From CAZQYB01 sp964597535 (GTDB lineage: Bacteria > Planctomycetota > Phycisphaerae > Sedimentisphaerales > Anaerobacaceae), in the NCBI GenBank assembly GCA_964597535.1, contig CAZQYB010000040.1, forward strand, positions 1 to 18,249: a stretch of 18,249 nucleotides of DNA, given 5' to 3'. The notes under the pieces were generated by a model. The model searched no databases. It had not been told where the DNA came from and saw nothing but the letters and a program-made list of their open reading frames with translations. The translations under genes and the position numbers were made by a program. This document shows, one piece after another, positions 1 through 7,242 of this stretch. Within the stretch, counting starts at the first letter, position 1. Each line of letters starts with the position of its first letter.

Positions 1-272
1 GTGGCATCCGCTAAATCTTCTGCGCCTTCCCAGGCGGGTAGAGCATCGATTTTTTGCCCCCCGAAGGTGTGCAAATCGTCGGCTGCACTGTCGGCATCGT
101 CAATATGCGGACAGATGTATAAAATTGGCCGACCGAGTTCTTTTGATACGTGTGCGGCCAGCAGGCGCGCAAACGACCCCCACGTCCCCGCGACCTTTAC
201 CACCCCCTCACCACGGGCGGCCTTTAGCCGGGAGATTATCTCGGAAACCGTCTTTTCCCATCCAAGCTCCAT
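1..272 (-). CDS. mfd: Transcription-repair coupling factor Mfd, N-terminal part (cut by window edge)
   Basis: About 90 residues from the N-terminus are visible and the gene runs off the left edge. The minus-strand reading begins MELGWEKTVSEIIS and continues through VVKVAGTWGSFARLLAAHV, RPILYICPHIDDADSAADDL and IDALPAWEG. This fits the UvrB-like N-terminal domain of Mfd: a 'V.G..GS.A..LA' stretch, a strand ending in an A-x-x-x-DDL helix, then a PAWE motif. Mfd displaces stalled RNA polymerase and recruits UvrA. The helicase motifs that would prove it lie outside the window. ATG at 272 is chosen. A TTG at 293 is in frame, and neither has a clear ribosome binding site. The gene diverges from the DUF1015 gene. 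A UvrB-like or other helicase N-terminus is the main alternative. Confidence 0.72.
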   Translation of the reverse strand, partial: MELGWEKTVSEIISRLKAARGEGVVKVAGTWGSFARLLAAHVSKELGRPILYICPHIDDADSAADDLHTFGGQKIDALPAWEGAEDLADA

Positions 273-323
273 AAAACTGTATAGAAAAGCCAATGGTCAG
301 CGAAACGGAGATTAGGCAGACCT

Positions 324-329
324 ATTATA
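324..329 (-). promoter_or_regulatory. Extended -10 promoter for the mfd-like gene
   Basis: On the minus strand TATAAT (329 to 324) is preceded by TGG, a TGn extended -10 element. No good -35 box is seen at 16-18 bases upstream, which is normal for extended -10 promoters. Transcription would begin near 317 and leave a leader of about 45 bases before the ATG at 272. Confidence 0.5.
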
Positions 330-358
330 CCAATTTGATTTATTCACTGCGCCGATGG

Positions 359-397
359 TTGTCATTGCGAGGCCTGCGAAGCAGGCCGTGGCAATCT
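359..397. repeat. REP-like palindromic element
   Basis: Perfect inner arms GGCCTGC (371-377) and GCAGGCC (381-387) close a GAA loop. Outer arms ATTGC (364-368) and GCAAT (391-395) extend the stem across a small internal bulge. The 'GTCATTGCGAGG...GGCAATCTC' pattern matches a short palindromic family I know to be widespread in environmental bacterial genomes. No U-tract follows on either strand, so it is not a typical terminator. Confidence 0.6.
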
Positions 398-567
398 CAA
401 AACAGCAAACGGTCAGTTTGAGTAAATTAAAAGTTCTTAATATAATCTTTAAGGGTTTTGGATACGCCTTTGCCGTCAAAACAGAACACGTAAAATAACC
501 GCCATTTCCCATTCCCGCAAGCAATTTATCACCCCGCACACCAGCCCCAAAAGAATGTCGCTTACGC

Positions 568-596
568 TTGACAATTTCCCACACTTTTAGTATCAT
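568..596 (+). promoter_or_regulatory. Sigma70-type promoter for the DUF1015-aminotransferase unit
   Basis: A consensus -35 box TTGACA (568-573), a 17-base spacer and a -10 box TATCAT (591-596, five of six matches). Predicted transcription start is near 603, giving a leader of about 75 bases to the ATG at 678. It is the best conventional promoter in the window. Confidence 0.7.
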
Positions 597-677
597 TCCG
601 CTCTTTGAAAGCTTTATAAGCGAACTTTGAAGAAAGTATTAGCACAAGAGCTAAGAAAGGATTTCCGGTACATAACT

Positions 678-1988
678 ATGGAAATTAAGCCGTTCAAGGC
701 ATTTAGGTTTGATTCTAATGTAGTGGCAGATGTTGGCAACTGCATCGCTCCTCCCTACGACGTTATCAGCCCAGCCCAGCAGCAGAAGCTCTATGAAAAG
801 AGCGAGTATAATATCGTGCGGATAATAAAGGGGGAAACAACTGCTTCTGACAACGCTGACAATAACCAGTACACCAGGGCCGCCGACTATCTTGATAAAT
901 GGGTAAAAAAGGGTGTCTTAAAGCAGGACCAGGACGAAACTATCTACGCATACGTGCAGAACTTTGAACTGGCCGGACGCAATCTTCAACGCAGCAGCTT
1001 CATTGCTTTAGCCAGACTCGAAGAATTCGGCAAAGCCGTCAGACCGCACGAAGAAACTCTCGAAGGGCCGAAAATAGACCGGCTCAATCTTAAAAGAGCA
1101 ACTGTCGCAAAGTTCGGCCTTGTCTTTATGCTCTACGAAGATGAGCAAAACATCGCGGACAAAATCATCGAAAAGGCCTCCAGGCAAGAACCGCTCATCG
1201 ACTGTGCCGACGAACAACAAGTTCGGCACCGGCTCTTCGCAATAACCGCCAAAGACGATAGCGATGCAATTGCAAAAACAATGCTCGATAAAAACTGTAT
1301 CATAGCCGATGGCCATCACCGCTATGAGACGGCCCTGAACTACTACAAAGAAACCGCCAATCCTGCTGCCGCTTATCAAATGACCTCTTTCGTCAATATC
1401 CGCCAGGACGGATTAACCATCCTCGCCACCCATCGTCTTGTCGGTAATCTCAAAAACTTTCGTCTTGAAAATTTAATTACTGCCCTGAGAGAAAACTTTG
1501 AAATTACCGAATATCCCCCTGATTCGCCCCGGGCCAAAGCCGACACAAAGCAAAAGGTCTTTGCCCGGATGAAAGCCGGGCACGACAGCGATAAAAACGC
1601 ATTCGGAATCTACGGCGGTGACAATGCCTTCTACGTGGCCGTGCTAAAAAACAAACAAGCAATGGATTCGGCAGCACCGAATATGAGCAGGCCCTGGAGG
1701 TCGCTCGATGTTTCCGTGCTGCACAAATTGATATTGGAAAAACTGCTGGGCATCGGCGAAAAAGAGCTTGCAGGCGGCAGTAACATCGAATATATAAAAG
1801 ACGTAGGCAATGCCGTCGATGAATCAATCGAGAAAGTCAACACAGACCAAAAGCAAGCGGTGTTTTTTGTTAACCCTACAAAAATGCAGCAGATACAAAT
1901 GGTCACTGCTGTCGGCGAAAAAATGCCGCAAAAGTCAACTTTCTTTTATCCCAAGATGTACACGGGTTTAACCATTAACAAATTGTAA
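678..1988 (+). CDS. DUF1015 family protein
   Basis: A cytoplasmic protein of 436 residues with the marks of the DUF1015 family: PFKAFRF at the N-terminus, APPYDVIS (residues 24-31), NIVRI (about 45-49), RPHEETLEGPKIDRL (122-136) and the signature ADGHHRYETAL (210-220). The length is normal for the family. An upstream in-frame TTG at 627 would add 17 residues, but family members normally begin close to the PF motif, so ATG 678 is preferred; an AGGA lies 17 bases upstream, too far to decide. The family's activity is not settled to my knowledge. It falls near the ParB/sulfiredoxin-like fold group, in which free-serine kinases are known, and it is often found beside serine-pathway genes. It heads a two-gene unit with the class V aminotransferase behind it, so a role in serine metabolism is inferred, not shown. 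Confidence 0.88.
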   Translation: MEIKPFKAFRFDSNVVADVGNCIAPPYDVISPAQQQKLYEKSEYNIVRIIKGETTASDNADNNQYTRAADYLDKWVKKGVLKQDQDETIYAYVQNFELAGRNLQRSSFIALARLEEFGKAVRPHEETLEGPKIDRLNLKRATVAKFGLVFMLYEDEQNIADKIIEKASRQEPLIDCADEQQVRHRLFAITAKDDSDAIAKTMLDKNCIIADGHHRYETALNYYKETANPAAAYQMTSFVNIRQDGLTILATHRLVGNLKNFRLENLITALRENFEITEYPPDSPRAKADTKQKVFARMKAGHDSDKNAFGIYGGDNAFYVAVLKNKQAMDSAAPNMSRPWRSLDVSVLHKLILEKLLGIGEKELAGGSNIEYIKDVGNAVDESIEKVNTDQKQAVFFVNPTKMQQIQMVTAVGEKMPQKSTFFYPKMYTGLTINKL

Positions 1989-1998
1989 TGGCGACCCA

Positions 1999-2068
1999 AA
2001 CGTCATCCCTGCGAAAGCAGGGAGCCATTAGTAAAAATAGTATAGATTCCCGCTTCCGCGGGAATGGC
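1999..2068. repeat. Paired palindromic (BIME-like) element
   Basis: Two short hairpins of the same family lie in opposite orientation. The first has a 7-bp stem TCCCTGC (2006-2012) and GCAGGGA (2017-2023) with a GAAA loop. The second has an 8-bp stem ATTCCCGC (2046-2053) and GCGGGAAT (2058-2065) with a TTCC loop. The outer flanks GTCAT and ATGGC are related in inverse orientation. This 'GTCATCCCTGCGAAAGCAGGG' pattern is a common interspersed repeat in environmental bacteria. It fills nearly the whole gap between the two genes. Confidence 0.7.
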
Positions 2069-2086
2069 AAGAAAAGGAGTTGAGAT

Positions 2087-3175
2087 ATGGTAGATTGGAA
2101 AAACCCGCCGAGATTATTCATCCCGGGGCCGGTGAAGGTCAATGAGGACGTCTTACAGCAGCTCGCCCGTCCGACACTGGGACATCGCGGCAAAGAGTAT
2201 GCTCAGCTCCACGGCGAAACGGTTGCTATGCTCAAAAAAATTCTTTTCACCGACCAAAACGTCTTTTTGTCCACATCATCAGCTTCCGGCATTTGGGAAG
2301 CGGCTATTCGCAACTGCGTCGCTCCGGACGAGACCGTCCTGGCTACCTGCTGCGGCGCCTTCAGTGACAAATGGGCAAACGTAGTTGAAGGTTGTGGCAG
2401 AAAGGTCGAGGAATTAAAAGTTGACTGGGGCAAACCAATTCTGCCGGAAATGATTGATGAAAAGCTCGCAACCGGCAAGTACGCCGCCGTCACGCTCGTC
2501 CACAACGAAACAAGCACCGGCCTTACGAATCCGGTCTATGAAATCAGCGAAATGATGAAAGAAAAATATCCTGATGTTCTTGTCTTTGTTGATTCCGTCA
2601 GTGGTATGGTCGGCTTACCGCTGCACTTCGACCAGCTCGCCTGGGATATAGCATTCACTTCGGTCCAGAAGGCCTTTGCAATTCCGCCCGGACTGGCCGT
2701 TGCTGTGGTCAGCAATCGAGCGCTGGAAAAAAGCAAAGATGTCCCTGCACGAGGTTACTACTTCGACTTTCAACTAATCGCTAAGGCAGCAGCCAAAAAC
2801 CAAACCCTCTCAACCCCCGTCATTCCGCACATTATGGCGCTCAACTATCAGTGCAACAAACTGCTCGCCGAGGGGATGGAAAACGTCTGGCGGCGACATA
2901 AGCAAATGGCCGACTTTGTAAGGGCCTGGACTAAAGAGAAATTTGCCATTTTCACTGAGGAAAAGTACGCCTCCAACACGCTCACAGCAGTCAAAAATAC
3001 TCGTGGCGTCAACGTCGCTGAAACCATCAACGCCATCCAGGAAAAGCACAATACAGTCTTCGGAAACGGCTACGGAAAACTAAAGGAGGAGACTTTCCGA
3101 ATCGCGCACATGGGTGACATAACCCTCGACGACCTGAAAGAGCTTCTCGGCTGGATAGACGAGGAAATCGGATAA
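2087..3175 (+). CDS. Class V aminotransferase (alanine-glyoxylate / serine-pyruvate / phosphoserine type)
   Basis: A 362-residue fold-type I PLP enzyme of class V. Visible features are the N-terminal IPGPVKV (12-18) with GHRGKEY (32-38) for the substrate site, LSTSSASGIWEAA (61-73) for the phosphate pocket, Asp169 in VFVDSVSG to pair with the pyridine nitrogen, the Schiff-base Lys195 in TSVQKAFAIPPG, and Arg338 in FRIAHMGD for the substrate carboxylate. The start has a fine ribosome binding site, AAGGAG, eight bases upstream. It follows the DUF1015 gene and ends in a strong terminator. Relatives transfer amino groups among alanine, serine, glyoxylate, pyruvate and, in some lineages, 3-phosphohydroxypyruvate. 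Sequence alone does not fix the substrate. The DUF1015 partner favours serine metabolism. Confidence 0.9.
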   Translation: MVDWKNPPRLFIPGPVKVNEDVLQQLARPTLGHRGKEYAQLHGETVAMLKKILFTDQNVFLSTSSASGIWEAAIRNCVAPDETVLATCCGAFSDKWANVVEGCGRKVEELKVDWGKPILPEMIDEKLATGKYAAVTLVHNETSTGLTNPVYEISEMMKEKYPDVLVFVDSVSGMVGLPLHFDQLAWDIAFTSVQKAFAIPPGLAVAVVSNRALEKSKDVPARGYYFDFQLIAKAAAKNQTLSTPVIPHIMALNYQCNKLLAEGMENVWRRHKQMADFVRAWTKEKFAIFTEEKYASNTLTAVKNTRGVNVAETINAIQEKHNTVFGNGYGKLKEETFRIAHMGDITLDDLKELLGWIDEEIG

Positions 3176-3206
3176 AACTGAACGTCATCAGATATTGGCC
3201 ATATTT

Positions 3207-3252
3207 ATAGAAGGCCCTGGCTCTTGCCCTGGGCTTTCTATTATTTACTTTT
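3207..3252 (+). terminator. Rho-independent terminator after the aminotransferase
   Basis: ATAGAAGGCCCTGG pairs with the region ending GGGCTTTCTAT: a 14-position stem (3207-3220 with 3228-3241) with one G-U pair and one mismatch, a loop of about seven bases, and a T-rich tail TTATTTACTTTT. It lies about 30 bases past the stop codon. Confidence 0.8.
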
Positions 3253-3310
3253 AGCCAAAAAACCTTTGACGCAGTGAACTTGTTGATAATAAAATCGTAG
3301 AAAGTTTAAC

Positions 3311-3417
3311 TAATACCGCACCTATTTTAAAAGTGCGCTTATGTAAAAAGATAATCCTTTTGCTCTTATGGAGTTATATAATGTGGCGGGCGTTAAAATT
3401 AAATAGGTGCGGTATAA
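3311..3417. mobile_element. MITE-like non-coding element
   Basis: Perfect 14-bp terminal inverted repeats, TACCGCACCTATTT (3314-3327) and AAATAGGTGCGGTA (3401-3414), bound a 101-bp non-coding segment. TAA stands directly outside each end (3311-3313 and 3415-3417), as expected for a 3-bp target duplication. Inside, the ends stay loosely complementary. There is no reading frame of useful length, so any transposase would act in trans. Some IS5-related groups duplicate TNA-type targets, but the parent family cannot be named from this copy alone. Confidence 0.65.
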
Positions 3418-3494
3418 ATCGTTTTTTATCACAGCCTGATTATCTGCTTTGATAGTTGCCTTAATTAATTGTACAAAGAACCGGGAGATTAAAA

Positions 3495-4988
3495 ATGCAG
3501 ATTTTAAGTTTCAGACGAAATAAAGCAACTCTGCACTGTCGTGCAACTTCAGCTCTACTCATAGTTTTACTCTTTATCGTCCCATTGTCGGCCTTTGCTC
3601 AGGATACAAACAGCATTGATACTCTGCGCCAGATGGGCAAAGCCTTTGCTAAAATCTCCGAAAAGGCCTCGCCCGCGGTAGTCGGTATAAAGGCCGAAAA
3701 AACCATCACGCAGGAATACCAAGTAATACCCGATTGGCCCTTTGGCGAGCCCTTTGACCCATTCGACGATGATTTCTTCGACCGCTTCTTCCGTCGGCGT
3801 TTCCGCCGCCAACGCTCACCACAACACAAATACCCGCAGACGGCACAGGGCTCCGGCTTCATTATTTCAGCCGATGGCTATATCCTTACAAACAATCATC
3901 TCGTCGGCGACGCAGATAAGGTTATGGTGAAGGTCGGAGAAAATCCAGAGGTCGAAGCAAAACTCATCGGCGCAGACCCGGATTCCGATGTCGCTGTCAT
4001 AAAAATCGATACCAAAAAAGACCTGAGCTACATCGAACTGGCAGACTCCGATACGCTCGAAGTGGGGGAATGGGTCCTTGCCATAGGCAATCCGTTCGGC
4101 CTGAGCCACACCGTAACCGCCGGCATCGTAAGCGCTAAGGGCAGAAGTGGTTTTGGTATCACCAGCTATGAAAATTTTATCCAGACAGACGCCGCCATAA
4201 ATCCCGGCAATTCCGGCGGGCCACTGCTAAATCTCGATGGAAAGGTAGTCGGAATCAACACCTTTATCATCAGTCGGGGCGGCGGAAATATGGGAATCGG
4301 CTTTGCTATACCCATAAATATGGCAAAAGATATATACAAGGAACTTATTGATACTGGAACCGTTGTTCGCGGCTTCTTGGGCGTTAATATACAGGACCTC
4401 GACCCTGACACCGCCGACCTGTTAGACCTCGACGAAGATACTAAAGGCGTCGTTCTGCCGGATGTTACTGAGGGGTCCGCCGCCGACAAAGCCGGTATCA
4501 AACCATACGATGTCATCATAGAATTCGAGGGCCGGAAAATTAAAAAAGCCAATGACCTGCTCAATCGCGTCGCAGCGCTAAAACCCGGCGCTAAGGTAAA
4601 AATTGTCGTGTTCAGAGATGGAAAAAGAAAAACTATCACCGTCGAACTCGGCAAACGTCCGCCAAGGGGCAAAATAACCGGCGCCCCGCCGGATGTGCTC
4701 GAGCAGTTGGGCCTTACTGTGCAGGAACTCACAGACGAACTTGCTGAGCGTCTCGGCTATAAAGGAATGACCGGAGTGGTGGTCTCCAAAGTTGAGCCCG
4801 GCTCGGAAGCCGCACGAAAAGGTATCACACCCGGAACGCTGATTATGGAAGTTAACCGGTCAAAGGTCAAGAATACGAAAGACTTCAATAACGCCATAAA
4901 AAAGGCCGCCAAAGAGGGAAAAGTTCTCCTTCGAATAAAACAGGAACGCGGCACCAGTTTGGTTGTACTAAAAGTGCCCAAAAAATAA
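3495..4988 (+). CDS. htrA: HtrA/DegP-type periplasmic serine protease with two PDZ domains
   Basis: A 497-residue precursor. A basic N-region and the hydrophobic stretch ALLIVLLFIVPLSAFA form a signal peptide, probably cut after Ala35 (AFA-QD). An acidic, aromatic then Arg-rich segment (about 78-110) leads into the trypsin-like domain with the triad His135 (LTNNHLVGDAD), Asp165 (DPDSDVAVI) and Ser240 (NPGNSGGPLLNL). Two PDZ domains follow, about 285-385 (RGFLGVNIQ onward) and 395-495. The product would degrade or refold damaged envelope proteins. GGGAG at 3483-3487 is a good ribosome binding site eight bases before ATG. It sits alone, bounded by a MITE-like element and a long spacer. All catalytic residues are present. 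Confidence 0.96.
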   Translation: MQILSFRRNKATLHCRATSALLIVLLFIVPLSAFAQDTNSIDTLRQMGKAFAKISEKASPAVVGIKAEKTITQEYQVIPDWPFGEPFDPFDDDFFDRFFRRRFRRQRSPQHKYPQTAQGSGFIISADGYILTNNHLVGDADKVMVKVGENPEVEAKLIGADPDSDVAVIKIDTKKDLSYIELADSDTLEVGEWVLAIGNPFGLSHTVTAGIVSAKGRSGFGITSYENFIQTDAAINPGNSGGPLLNLDGKVVGINTFIISRGGGNMGIGFAIPINMAKDIYKELIDTGTVVRGFLGVNIQDLDPDTADLLDLDEDTKGVVLPDVTEGSAADKAGIKPYDVIIEFEGRKIKKANDLLNRVAALKPGAKVKIVVFRDGKRKTITVELGKRPPRGKITGAPPDVLEQLGLTVQELTDELAERLGYKGMTGVVVSKVEPGSEAARKGITPGTLIMEVNRSKVKNTKDFNNAIKKAAKEGKVLLRIKQERGTSLVVLKVPKK

Positions 4989-5328
4989 AAATCTGCTGCT
5001 TGAAACTTTTCCTCAGGCATTTTAAGCCCGCTCAAAGTATGCCTCTCGCATTAAACATAATTAGCGTCCGGCCAAAAATCGGGGTCCTTATTCTTCGTCT
5101 GGGGGACTGCTTCTGCAGGGCGGCAGGGGTGCGAAACCGGGGCCGGTTCCTCTGCGGCAACGACACAAAAGATAAATATGTTGCAAAATGATGTTGAGTA
5201 CAGTAGTCTGGCTCCGCTGTTGCGGGGGGAGGACTGTGCAGGAATGGGATTAGGGTCGAAGTTATAAAAAAGCGACGACGCAGTCCCAAAGGGTGTTTCG
5301 GGGGCATGGGACGATTAATGTGAAAAAG
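4989..5328. other. Unexplained spacer between htrA and methyltransferase
   Basis: No protein is supported. An imperfect hairpin AGGCAT (5015-5020) / ATGCCT (5039-5044) follows htrA but has no U-tract. GGGACTGC (5103-5110) could pair with GCAGTCCC (5280-5287) around a GC-rich interior that includes AACCGGGGCCGGTT (5135-5148) and a CTCCGC/GCGGGG hairpin near 5211-5226. A 29-codon frame at 5178-5267 has no ribosome binding site. This may be an untranslated leader, a small RNA or eroded sequence. Confidence 0.45.
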
Positions 5329-6162
5329 ATGAATACCGGTACTTCTCGTGAAATAGGTTTAGAGATAGGCTCTATCTGTGGCAAATACTTCCTTAAATTA
5401 GAAAATCTCCATTACGGATATTGGACCGGCGAGCTTGAAGTAGATATAGCCAATTTACACACAGCTCAGGAAAAATATGCAGAATTCCTTATTTCACATA
5501 TTCCGGACGGAGTTAAAACAATCCTGGATGTCGGGTGCGGAACAGGGCAAATTGCCAAAGCTCTGCTCGATATGGGCTATGAGGTAGATTGTGTTTCGCC
5601 CAGCGCCTTTCTTGCTGAGCAAACTCGTGAATTACTTGGAGACAAAAGTAATATGTATCAATGCCGCTATGAGCAGCTACAAACGGAAAAACGATACGAC
5701 CTAATCTTGTTTGCTGAAAGTTTTCAATATATCGATTTGGAACAGGGGCTGAAAAATACTTTGAGACTGTTAAATAACGATAGCTATATGTTAATATGCG
5801 ATGTTTTCAGAAAAGATATCAAGGGGAATATGGGGCTGGGCGGAGGATGTAAATTGAACAAATTTTATGACCTCATTGCAAAGTACCCCTTAAAACTTGT
5901 TAAGGACCTGGATATCACGAACGAGACAGCGCCAAATGTTGATATATTGGACGACGCAATAAAAAAGGTAGGTAGGCCTGTTGCACATTTGGCCTTTGGC
6001 TTTTTGGGCAGGAGATACCCAATCTCGTCTAAATTTCTCAGATGGAGATATCGGAAGCGATTAAACAAGCTCAATGACAAATACTTCGGTGGGGACAGAA
6101 CCGGGGAAAACTTCAAAAAATTTAAATCGTATCGACTCTTCCTCTATAGAAAGACAACGTAA
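5329..6162 (+). CDS. Class I SAM-dependent methyltransferase
   Basis: A 277-residue cytoplasmic protein. The SAM-binding motif I ILDVGCGTGQIAKAL spans about 65-79, and an acidic residue closes strand 2 (EVDCVSPS, about 85-92). YDLILFAESFQYI is the motif-IV strand, followed by the LLNNDSYMLICDVF strand 5. An LHYGYW stretch just before the domain is typical of small-molecule methyltransferases of the tocopherol/sterol/sarcosine kind, but the substrate cannot be read from the sequence. The C-terminal third is very basic (GRRYPISSKFLRWRYRKRL), which could mean membrane or nucleic-acid contact. ATG 5329 is used; a longer in-frame reading from a TTG at 5293 has no support. The transporter gene follows after 56 bases. 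Confidence 0.82.
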   Translation: MNTGTSREIGLEIGSICGKYFLKLENLHYGYWTGELEVDIANLHTAQEKYAEFLISHIPDGVKTILDVGCGTGQIAKALLDMGYEVDCVSPSAFLAEQTRELLGDKSNMYQCRYEQLQTEKRYDLILFAESFQYIDLEQGLKNTLRLLNNDSYMLICDVFRKDIKGNMGLGGGCKLNKFYDLIAKYPLKLVKDLDITNETAPNVDILDDAIKKVGRPVAHLAFGFLGRRYPISSKFLRWRYRKRLNKLNDKYFGGDRTGENFKKFKSYRLFLYRKTT

Positions 6163-6218
6163 TCAAGGGTAAATAAATATATTGTCACGTCCGAAACACG
6201 CCGTTAAACTTGCCGGTT

Positions 6219-7154
6219 ATGTTCAGGAAAGCGTTAACTTTTTACACAAAATATTTTGCTGCCTGGGTGATTCTCTTCGGCATCGTGGCCTACTTTTGGC
6301 CTGGCCCTTTCAAAGCGCTGAGAGATTACAACAAACTCTTTTTTGGTCTGACGATGTTCGGAATCGGCGCCGTCCTGCAAGCCGAAGATTTCAAGCGCAT
6401 TTTGCAAAAGCCCATTATCGTTTTGATTGGCTCCTGTGCCCAGTTTAGTATTATGCCGTTGGGGGCGTTTTTCCTGGCCAGGTTATTCGGTCTGCCGCCC
6501 GAAATTGCGGTCGGGCTGATATTGACCGGCTCTGCTCCAGGCGCTATGGCAAGTAATGTGATGAGCTATATTGCTAAAGCCGATACAGCTTATTCGGTAT
6601 CCCTGACCGCTGTTTCAACGTTGTTATGTCCTTTACTAACGCCCGGCCTGACTTTTTTACTCGCAAGGTCGCAATTGAATGTCCCTTTCCTCGATATGTT
6701 TTGGGACGTCATCTATATGGTGATACTGCCGTTGTTTGTGGGGTTTGGTGTAAGACATTATTTTAGAGAAAAATTAGAAAAGATTGTGCCGATTTTTCCC
6801 GCTATATCCGTGACGTTTATAATATTTATATGCTCACTGGTCATAGCCCTGAACAGGGACTATTTAGCGGATGTCACAGGCATTATTCTGGCTGTAGGTA
6901 TAATACTGAATATTTACGGAATGTTGGCAGGTTATAGTGTCGGGTCGATTTTTCGTATGAACATCAAAAGAAGGCGAACCCTCGCAATTGAAATCGGGAT
7001 GCAAAATGCCGGCCTGGGAACAACTTTGGCTCTGGACCATTTTGGTGAAAAAGCGGCGATGCCGGCTGCGATTTTTGTCTTTATTTGTATTATCACCGCC
7101 TCTGTAATGGCCGAACTCTGGCAAAAAACAGCAGCAACCACAGTAAAAGAATAA
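6219..7154 (+). CDS. Bile acid:sodium symporter (BASS) family transporter
   Basis: A 311-residue inner-membrane protein with about nine or ten hydrophobic segments. Two family motifs are clear: GSAPGAMASNVMSYIAKAD (104-122), the first crossover region where sodium ligands lie in structures of the family, and EIGMQNAGLGTTLAL (258-272), the second. YNKLFFGLTMFGIGAVL near the N-terminus is the usual start of the fold. The bacterial members carry various organic anions; bile acid itself is unlikely in an environmental bacterium, and the real substrate is unknown. ATG 6219 is preferred over an in-frame TTG nine bases upstream; neither has a strong ribosome binding site. The gene may be co-transcribed with the methyltransferase. 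Confidence 0.9.
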   Translation: MFRKALTFYTKYFAAWVILFGIVAYFWPGPFKALRDYNKLFFGLTMFGIGAVLQAEDFKRILQKPIIVLIGSCAQFSIMPLGAFFLARLFGLPPEIAVGLILTGSAPGAMASNVMSYIAKADTAYSVSLTAVSTLLCPLLTPGLTFLLARSQLNVPFLDMFWDVIYMVILPLFVGFGVRHYFREKLEKIVPIFPAISVTFIIFICSLVIALNRDYLADVTGIILAVGIILNIYGMLAGYSVGSIFRMNIKRRRTLAIEIGMQNAGLGTTLALDHFGEKAAMPAAIFVFICIITASVMAELWQKTAATTVKE

Positions 7155-7178
7155 ACACTCCCGCATTTCCCAGATGAA

Positions 7179-7205
7179 GTAGGGGCAGCCCTATGTGGCT
7201 GCCCA
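7179..7205. repeat. REP-like palindrome (GTAGGGGC type)
   Basis: GGGCAGCC (7183-7190) and GGCTGCCC (7197-7204) form a perfect 8-bp GC-rich stem with the loop CTATGT. The pattern 'GTAGGGGC...GTG...GCCC' matches an interspersed palindrome family common in environmental genomes. The downstream bases AAATTCG contain no U-tract, so it is not a standard terminator for the transporter gene, though it might protect the mRNA end. Confidence 0.6.
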
Positions 7206-7242
7206 AATTCGTAAATAGAAAATAGACAGCAATCGATTGAAA

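Larger units (their letters stand above)
273..677. other. Divergent spacer between mfd-like and DUF1015 genes
   Basis: It holds the mfd-side extended -10 box, a palindromic repeat at 364-395, about 170 bases of AT-rich sequence without recognisable genes, and the DUF1015 promoter at 568-596. A 94-codon minus-strand reading frame crosses 312-596, but it overlaps both promoters and the repeat and resembles no protein I know, so it is not called. Confidence 0.6.
3176..3494. other. Spacer between aminotransferase and htrA
   Basis: It contains the intrinsic terminator at 3207-3252, then a 101-bp inverted-repeat-bounded element at 3314-3414, then about 80 bases of AT-rich leader before htrA. In that leader TTGATA (3449-3454) and TACAAA (3472-3477) are 17 bases apart, but a start from this pair would fall on the htrA ribosome binding site, so I do not call it a promoter. 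Confidence 0.6.

Noticed and set aside
312..596. 94-codon minus-strand frame before the DUF1015 gene
   Set aside because: It runs through the REP-like palindrome and overlaps both promoters. It looks like no known protein and has no good ribosome binding site.
3449..3477. Promoter TTGATA-17-TACAAA for htrA
   Set aside because: The predicted start would fall on the ribosome binding site at 3483-3487, and the -10 box is poor.
4166..4732. 188-codon minus-strand frame opposite htrA
   Set aside because: Antisense shadow of a gene with complete catalytic and PDZ motifs on the plus strand.
5125..5170. Local resemblance to a cobalamin riboswitch core (GGTGCGAAACC ... GCGGCAAC)
   Set aside because: The downstream B12 box (AGCCAGGAGACC-type) is missing, the upstream GGGAA element is absent, and the following gene is not a cobalamin gene.
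5000..5191. 63-codon plus-strand frame after htrA
   Set aside because: TTG start without ribosome binding site, no family resemblance; the overlapping minus-strand frame at 5032-5307 is equally unconvincing.
7183..7204. Intrinsic terminator of the BASS transporter gene
   Set aside because: The stem is strong but is followed by AAATTCG rather than a U-run, and it fits a dispersed palindrome family better.
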